Assembly (NCBI GenBank): GCA_009746045.1
Contig: RPFO01000819.1
Location: 1,024,108 to 1,088,107 of the forward strand
DNA: 64,000 nt
Direction of reading: 5' to 3'
Source: Mesostigma viride
Taxonomy: Eukaryota > Streptophyta > Mesostigmatophyceae > Mesostigmatales > Mesostigmataceae
Under the pieces are notes generated by a model. The model worked only from the letters and a program-made list of their open reading frames with translations, had not been told where the DNA came from and ran no database searches. Every line of letters starts with the position of its first letter. Position 1 is the stretch's first letter. The translations under genes and the position numbers were made by a program. Below, piece after piece: positions 59,801-64,000 of the stretch.

Positions 59801-62800
59801 TCGACGATGTGGACACCCGCATCGGCCTTGCCTGGGCCAAGCTCCGTTCGCTCACACCCTACTGGCGCTCGAAGGGCCTGGGCGGGCACCGCAAGCGCAT
59901 GCTCTTCAAGGTCCTCGTCCTCACGGTGCTCACGTATGGCGCCGAGGCGTGGACCCTCCCACCCAAACTGGCAGCTAGGCTAGACGGCACGGTTTACAGG
60001 ATGCTTCGACAGGTCCTTAACGTAGGTTTTTCCGAGCGTCCGTCATCAGAGTCTTTGTATCATGGCATGCCTCGTGTTTCGGACGAGATTAGGCAACGTA
60101 GGATTGCATTTGTAGGACACCTTGCCCGCACCAGCCAGGTCGACACCACCCTTGGTCTGGCCGGCCCCCAGCGGCTTGGCCAGCCAGGGCGGCACATTCT
60201 GACCTGGCCTGGCCCCGAGGATATTCCCAAAAGGGTAGGGAAACCTGTCACGAACTACGTTCAGATGTTGCTGGACGACCTAGTGGTCCCAGCTCAGTTT
60301 GAGCACCGCATCCACTCTCTCTCCCGTCTTTGGACTGCCATGCAGGACAAGACGCGGTGGAAGAAGATTGTCAAGGCACACACGCCCGACCCTGTGGGCA
60401 AGCCACCTCCCCCCAAGCGGAGGAGGCGTTTTGATGAGTAGTGTAGTTAGGATTTTCTAGATACCTTAGAGTTAGGATAGTTCGATCACGCGGCTTCCTC
60501 CACCCCATCCATCATGGAATATGTGCTACATGACCCCCCCACGGAGGCATGTTATAATTTATAATTTAATTCCTGTCCGTCACCCCCGCATTCGTTTGCC
60601 TTGCTATATGCGTTGTATTTCTCTGCGCCCCCCCGGCTTCCTTCCCCCCCCCTCTGTGCTGTCTGCCAGGAGAACTGGTTCAGCATCGAGAGTGGGCAGG
60701 TATTCTGCCTGCTGGGTCCCAACGGTGCGGGCAAGACGACGCTCTTCAACTGCCTCACCGGAATCATCCCTTCGACGGGTGGCGATGGTGGGTGGCTCTG
60801 CGCATAGGGGAGGTGGTGGGTGGCTCTGCGCATAGGGGAGGTGGCTGGTGGCTCTGCGCATAGGGGAGGTGGTGGGTGGCTCTGCGCATAGGGGAGGTGG
60901 CTGGTGGCTCTGCGCATAGGGGAGGTGGCTGGTGGCTCTGCGCTTAGGGGAGGTGGCTGGTGGCTCTGCGCATAGGGGAGGGGGTGGGTGGCTTTACAGA
61001 CATCAGGGGGTCTTGATGGTTGGAGGACCATAGAGCCGTGGTTATTGAGTAATGAATATGTCGCTGAGTTCATCAGCTACCTGCGGATCCACCAGGCCAC
61101 TGGTTGCCATTGTCTCCTCTTGACCGTCCATACCGGCTTTCTCCCACCCCCTCCTGCATTTCTGCCCCCTGGTTCCTACCCCATTGCGCAGCCGTTGTGT
61201 GCGGGGAGTCCATCACTGCCCCCGGAGGGCTGGACAAAATCCGCAACTTCATGGGCGTCTGCCCGCAGGTGCGTGCGCTGCTTTTGGCAGCTTTGAAGAT
61301 CAAGCTAAAACAGAGCTTTTACTGCGGCGCTGGCCATGTCTGTGCTCTATCCGCAAGTTTCTACAACTTCCTCCATTCCATAGCATAGCTTTGGCACTCT
61401 TCCATCATTTCTACGATTCTCTCTTTTCTTCTCTTTGAGTTTTGTGTTTACATTTCGCTTCTGCTCGCGTCCCCGCATGTAAGCACAAAATTCTGCTCAA
61501 CAGTTTTCCCCTGATCCGATATCCTGTGTTTTGTTGCTGGAATGCTGGTCACCGCGTTAATGCTCGCGTATTTTCGAATCCCTGCCTCCTTGCGTCCCTC
61601 CCCTTGCCTTCCCTCCCGTTGCCTTCCCTCCTGTTTCCTCCCTCCCCTTGCCTTGCGCCCCCCCTTCCCAGTTTGACCTTCTCTGGGACTCGCTGACTGG
61701 GCCGGAGCACCTCATGCTGTTTGCGCGGCTCAAGGGGCTGCCCCCCCACCGTCAGGCATCGGTGCGTGCGTGTTGATGTATCTGCGCACGCGACGCTTCG
61801 TCTTCTTTCCCAAAAAGTCGATGCCCCCCAAAACCTGGATGCCCCTGTCTCCAACACGAGCCTTCCCTTCATCTTGCGCTGCATGGCCGGCTGAGGGAGC
61901 AACAGCTGCCTCACCCCTCCCCATTCCCCCGAACCCTCCATCCCCTCCCGGTTCCCCCAACCCCCCTTCCTCGGCGTGCCGCCCGGCCCCGCCCATGGCT
62001 TCCCTGGCCCTGCCAACGTGTTGGCCGCTGCCTGGGCATTGAACATTCTCCTTGCCTGGGCAGAGAAATAATCTCCTCTCGTCTCCGGATACTTGTCGCA
62101 CGCGCGCGCTCCTCCAGCCCCGCTAGAGTACTGCTATAGTTCTGCTATAGTTCTGCTAGACAGCTGCTATGGTTCTGCTATGCCGTAGTGGTCAAGATCA
62201 CTTTGCGACGAACTACTTTGCGAATTGACCTCGCAAACTGCTTTTCATGGGCTTCATTTTGGGTGGCAAAGTTCAAATGTTACCGTGCCGCACCTGCGCC
62301 GTGCCGCACGGCCCCAAGTAGACAGGTCATGAAGTACATGGGCTCACCTTCCATGCCCGCACCGGGCCGCTCAGGGCCATGCCCGGCCCTATATTATAAC
62401 TAATCAGTGCTTGATCATGAATCAAAACACTTAGGTAGGCGGGTACCTACTCATTAAGCTGGGTACCAGCCACTCAGACCATAAACCAGTAGATGGGCTC
62501 GCAAACCTAAAACTTTGCCTTCATTTTGGGTCGCAAAGTAGTTCGTCGCAAAGTGATCTTGACCACTACGGTAGTACTGCCAGAGTACTGCTATGGGCAT
62601 GAGCACCATCCATGGTCGTGAGCGCGGGGCATTTTGCTATTGGGGGGGGGGGGGGGGTTGGAATGGAATGGAATGGAATGGAGTGGCATCTGTCCCCTGC
62701 CAGTCCATGACAGCCGGCAATTCTTGTAGGAATCGTGCCCCAGGATGCAGGCATATAAGATGTTCACGGATATAACATGTTCACGGAGGGTGCATGATGT

Positions 62801-64000
62801 ATCATGGGGAGGGTAGTAGGCGCAGTTCATACTGTAGTAATAGTATAAATAATAATTGTGTGTAGCGTATGAGTATGTTCATGTAGTGCATACGGTGCAA
62901 GGATCCGAGGGGTGTTGGGGGGGGTCGTGGCATGCCATATTACTAAACCTGCCATGCCCGTATGCAGTAGGAGGTTTATGGTTGCCGCCACCGTAGGAAT
63001 GCGGGGACGTCGGACCATAGGACCGTAGCGGCATCCACCTGTGGAGTTTTATCAAGGCTTTAGCGAGGCTCCTGTTTGCGTTCATTCATTAATCGCCTCT
63101 ACCCCCGCTTCTCTCCTGTTCTGCCACCTAGTTGCGCGGTGCCAACCTGACTCCCCCCTTGCATTACTGTCACCGCCATCCCCCTTGATGATTGCTGTTA
63201 TCCGCCATCTACAGGAGACCGCACGCCTGCTGGAACAGGTCAAGCTCACATCCGCCCGCAAGGTCCAGACGGTGGCTTTCAGCGGTGGCATGAAGCGGCG
63301 CCTCTCGGTGGCCATCGCGCTCATCGGCAACCCGCGCGTGCTGTACTTGGACGAACCGGTGAGTATGTGTTAGGTCACTATTGTATAATGTTTGTGTGTG
63401 GCTAGCAAAGGGCGGACAAGCCGGTGGGGTGGGGGGGAAATGGACAAGTGGCGCAGAAGATGCGCGAGTGACATCAAGCAAAGAGTGGGCGAGCTGGTGT
63501 GTCTGTATGTGTGTGTGTGTGTGCATGTGTGTGTGAGAGAGTGTGGGTGTGTGTGTGCGTGCATTTGTCTCTGTGTCTGTGTGTGTGCGAGTAGGGGGGA
63601 CGGATAAGGAAGTGTCCAGGGCATATCCCACGTGTGCTGGTTGTCTCCTTGATATCCCACGTGCGATAGGTGGTGGTTGCCATCGATCTCAACCTCCACC
63701 CGCGTGCCCTCTACCTTGACCAACTGGTATGCCGTCGGTGTCCGGTGGGGGTGTGAGTGATCTAGGAGGTAGAGATGGAATGACCGTAACGATTGAATAT
63801 GCTTGAATATGGTTGAATATGGTTGAAGATGGTTGAAGAAGGTTGAAGATGGTTGAAGATGGTTGAAGATGGTTGAAGATGGTTGAAGATGGTTGAAGAT
63901 GGTTGAAGATGGTTGAAGATGGTCAAAGATGGTCGAAGATGGTTGAAGATGGTTGAAGATGGTTGAAGATGGTTGAAGATGGTTGAAGATGGTTGAAGAT
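47815..64000 (+). CDS. ABCA-B: half-size ABCA-type transporter, 3' end outside the window
   Basis: Second ABCA-type transporter, head to head with ABCA-A. The first ATG (47815) starts MPGSSQPDIRVTGFRLFV. Exons: 47815-47997, 48190-48396, 49656-49762, 50605-50677, 51426-51647, 52319-52435, 53172-53240, 54093-54281, 54579-54698, 58220-58382, 59166-59350, 60670-60787, 61192-61268, 61672-61761, 63215-63358. All junctions are GT..AG with matching phase, giving 688 residues up to Walker B. The D-loop, H-loop and C-terminal exons must lie beyond 64000. The exon 3 donor is placed at 49762 because only that site gives the phase needed for YGLQTNSTGVFF. Introns are long (to 3.5 kb) and hold transposons and minisatellites. 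Substrate is unknown; lipids are typical for the family. Confidence 0.86.
48927..49372. repeat. Pentamer array in four blocks, ABCA-B intron 2
   Basis: Pentamers of the form GCAnA or GCAGn run for about 440 bp. GCACA units come first, then mixed and pure GCAAA, then GCAGA, then GCAAG. Block order and near purity suggest successive spread of single-base variants. Open frames here on both strands are artefacts of a stop-free pentamer. Confidence 0.95.
50050..50306. repeat. 57-60 bp tandem repeat, ABCA-B intron 3
   Basis: About 4.5 units of CCGTTGTTGCGCATGGATTA, then CGACAAGGCCCCTCCC, a C-rich tract and an acceptor-like CCCCCAGA. Every unit therefore ends in a pyrimidine tract plus AG. I could not match the unit body to any ABCA-B exon. 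Confidence 0.85.
54997..57260. mobile_element. 2.26-kb TIR element flanked by TTAA, ABCA-B intron 9
   Basis: TTAA occurs immediately outside both ends (54993-54996 and 57261-57264). The ends are imperfect inverted repeats: GGGGAGGTGGCACCCC at the left and, inverted, GGGGACGTGGCGCGCC at the right (13 of 16 match). The interior is poorer in GC than the surrounding intron. It has methionine-started frames of 149 and 130 codons (55285, 56044) that I do not recognise, and no transposase signature. TTAA duplication is the hallmark of piggyBac-type elements, so this may be a non-autonomous relative; TIRs starting GGGG are not typical, so the class is tentative. Confidence 0.6.
57315..57925. repeat. 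37-bp minisatellite, ABCA-B intron 9
   Basis: About 16 units of GGATGGATCGATGGGGTGTC followed by GCGGTGRTGGTTTCGGG, with the R position alternating between A and G and a rare GGGTCGAT variant. A unit of 37 bp without stop codons keeps all frames open on both strands, which gives spurious proteins. Confidence 0.95.
58690..59095. repeat. Four upstream echoes of the exon 11 acceptor, ABCA-B intron 10
   Basis: Copies of the C-rich tract, CAG and exon start (CCAGGTGGCAACTGCTGCAG at 59162) lie near 58700-58735, 58835-58860, 58940-58975 and 59063-59090, as in CACCAGGCGGCCAGTGCTGC then AGCTGGCTGACC. They are degenerate; the last is the closest match. Confidence 0.8.
59424..59645. repeat. Three downstream echoes of the exon 11 donor, ABCA-B intron 11
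   Basis: The exon end (AAGAGCTTTGGGAAGTACCG, then CGCTCTCAAG|GTGAGC at 59321-59356) recurs at about 59431-59457, 59514-59553 and 59597-59630. An example is AAGAACTTTGGAAAATACCG then CACATTTAAG|GTGGGT. The second echo keeps a usable GT. Confidence 0.85.
59803..60569 (+). mobile_element. LINE family A, young 5'-truncated insertion in ABCA-B intron 11
   Basis: The insertion is bounded by the 12-bp target-site duplication TTCCTGTCCGTC (59791-59802 and 60570-60581). It begins inside the post-RT region (DDVDTRIGLAWAKLRSLTPY) and is open to the stop at about 60441: LTVLTYGAEAWTL, LDGTVYRMLRQVLNVGFSER, IRQRRIAFVGHLARTSQVDT, GLAGPQRLGQPGRHILTWPG and KIVKAHTPDPVGKPPPPKRR. The 3' UTR and ATAATTTATAATTTAA tail follow. 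It lies in the sense orientation of the host gene. The intact frame and clean duplication indicate recent target-primed insertion; RT itself is missing, so it is inactive. Confidence 0.92.
60788..60995. repeat. 28-bp minisatellite starting at the exon 12 donor, ABCA-B intron 12
   Basis: About seven units of GTGGGTGGCTCTGCGCATAG plus GGGAGGTG (variant GTGGCTGGTGG...). The first unit begins exactly at the GT of the exon 12 donor, so each unit repeats a GGTGGGTGG donor-like start. Confidence 0.9.
61762..63214. other. ABCA-B intron 14, no further feature recognised
   Basis: About 1.45 kb between the Q-loop exon and the signature exon. It holds a G run at 62641-62656 followed by (GGAAT)n at 62658-62680. 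The motif CAAAGTGATCTTGACCACTA occurs inverted at about 62185-62210 and 62535-62570, flanking a segment of about 340 bp. No exon is needed here, since phases of exons 14 and 15 match. Confidence 0.5.
63665..63730 (+). repeat. Partial copy of ABCA-B exon 15 with its own donor
   Basis: The sequence reads VVVAIDLNLHPRALYLDQL followed by GTATG. It parallels the exon 15 end VAIALIGNPRVLYLDEP followed by GTGAG. It lies about 305 bp downstream of the true donor. No signature motif precedes it, and the Walker B acidic pair DE is changed to DQ, so splicing it in would not give a normal NBD. Confidence 0.75.
63790..64000. repeat. (GGTTGAAGAT)n decamer array, ABCA-B intron 15
   Basis: About 20 units of GGTTGAAGAT with early variants (GGTTGAATAT, GGTCGAAGAT). 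It runs off the right edge of the window. Confidence 0.95.

Larger units (their letters stand above)
60670..63358 (+). other. ABCA-B nucleotide-binding domain, N-terminal part (exons 12-15)
   Basis: Exon 12: Walker [21 protein letters not shown]. Exon 13: IRNFMGVCPQ (Q-loop), continued in exon 14 as FDLLWDSLTGPEHLMLFARL. Exon 15: TVAFSGGMKRRLSVAIALIG (signature) and VLYLDEP (Walker B) at the exon end. ABCA-A encodes the matching Walker B and D-loop in one exon, so the intron after LDEP is specific to ABCA-B. Key ATPase residues seen so far are intact. Confidence 0.88.

Overview
This is nuclear DNA of a eukaryote. Two long genes are cut into many short exons whose GT..AG junctions keep frame from exon to exon. 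Non-LTR retrotransposons, terminal-inverted-repeat (TIR) insertions and very long simple repeats fill the rest. Half-size ABCA transporters close to plant and algal ones, an LRR protein of the cysteine-containing (AMN1-like) type and heptameric telomere-like repeats suggest a green alga or related protist. That placement is inference; the sequence names no species.

Left part (1-17.7 kb): transposon territory. A (GGAT)n array opens the window. Fragments of LINE family A (APE endonuclease, reverse transcriptase, conserved C-terminal region) follow. The longest copy of family A is split: its 5' part is at about 3433-5694 and its 3' part resumes at 14621. Between them lies an 8,926-bp element with perfect 17-bp TIRs and arrays of short subterminal repeats; excising it exactly restores the RT reading frame. 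A second LINE family (B) is present as fragments at about 9.1, 10.7, 16-17.6 and 27.1-28.2 kb.

Middle (17.7-29.7 kb): one intronless gene on the minus strand (18016-19725) encodes a 569-residue LRR protein with an F-box-like segment. A 1.77-kb hexanucleotide array, a truncated LINE A copy, a hairpin-ended 1.7-kb element and a rearranged LINE B copy follow.

Right part (29.8-64 kb): two ABCA-type half transporters, divergently transcribed from a gap of about 815 bp. ABCA-A (minus, 46999 to 29776) is complete: 18 exons and 1,039 residues, transmembrane domain first and nucleotide-binding domain (NBD) second. ABCA-B (plus, from 47815) has 15 exons (688 residues) here and runs off the end just after Walker B. 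I joined both models by hand from phase-compatible splice sites.

The most unusual signal is in these two genes. Many introns carry degenerate copies of the edge of the neighbouring exon together with its splice site: decoy donors downstream and decoy acceptors upstream. The cases include a five-copy donor array, an exon echoed on both sides, and a partial exon copy with an open frame and its own donor. This looks like systematic intron growth by local duplication across splice junctions. The same introns hold a TTAA-flanked TIR element, a LINE A insertion with a 12-bp target-site duplication, and several minisatellites.
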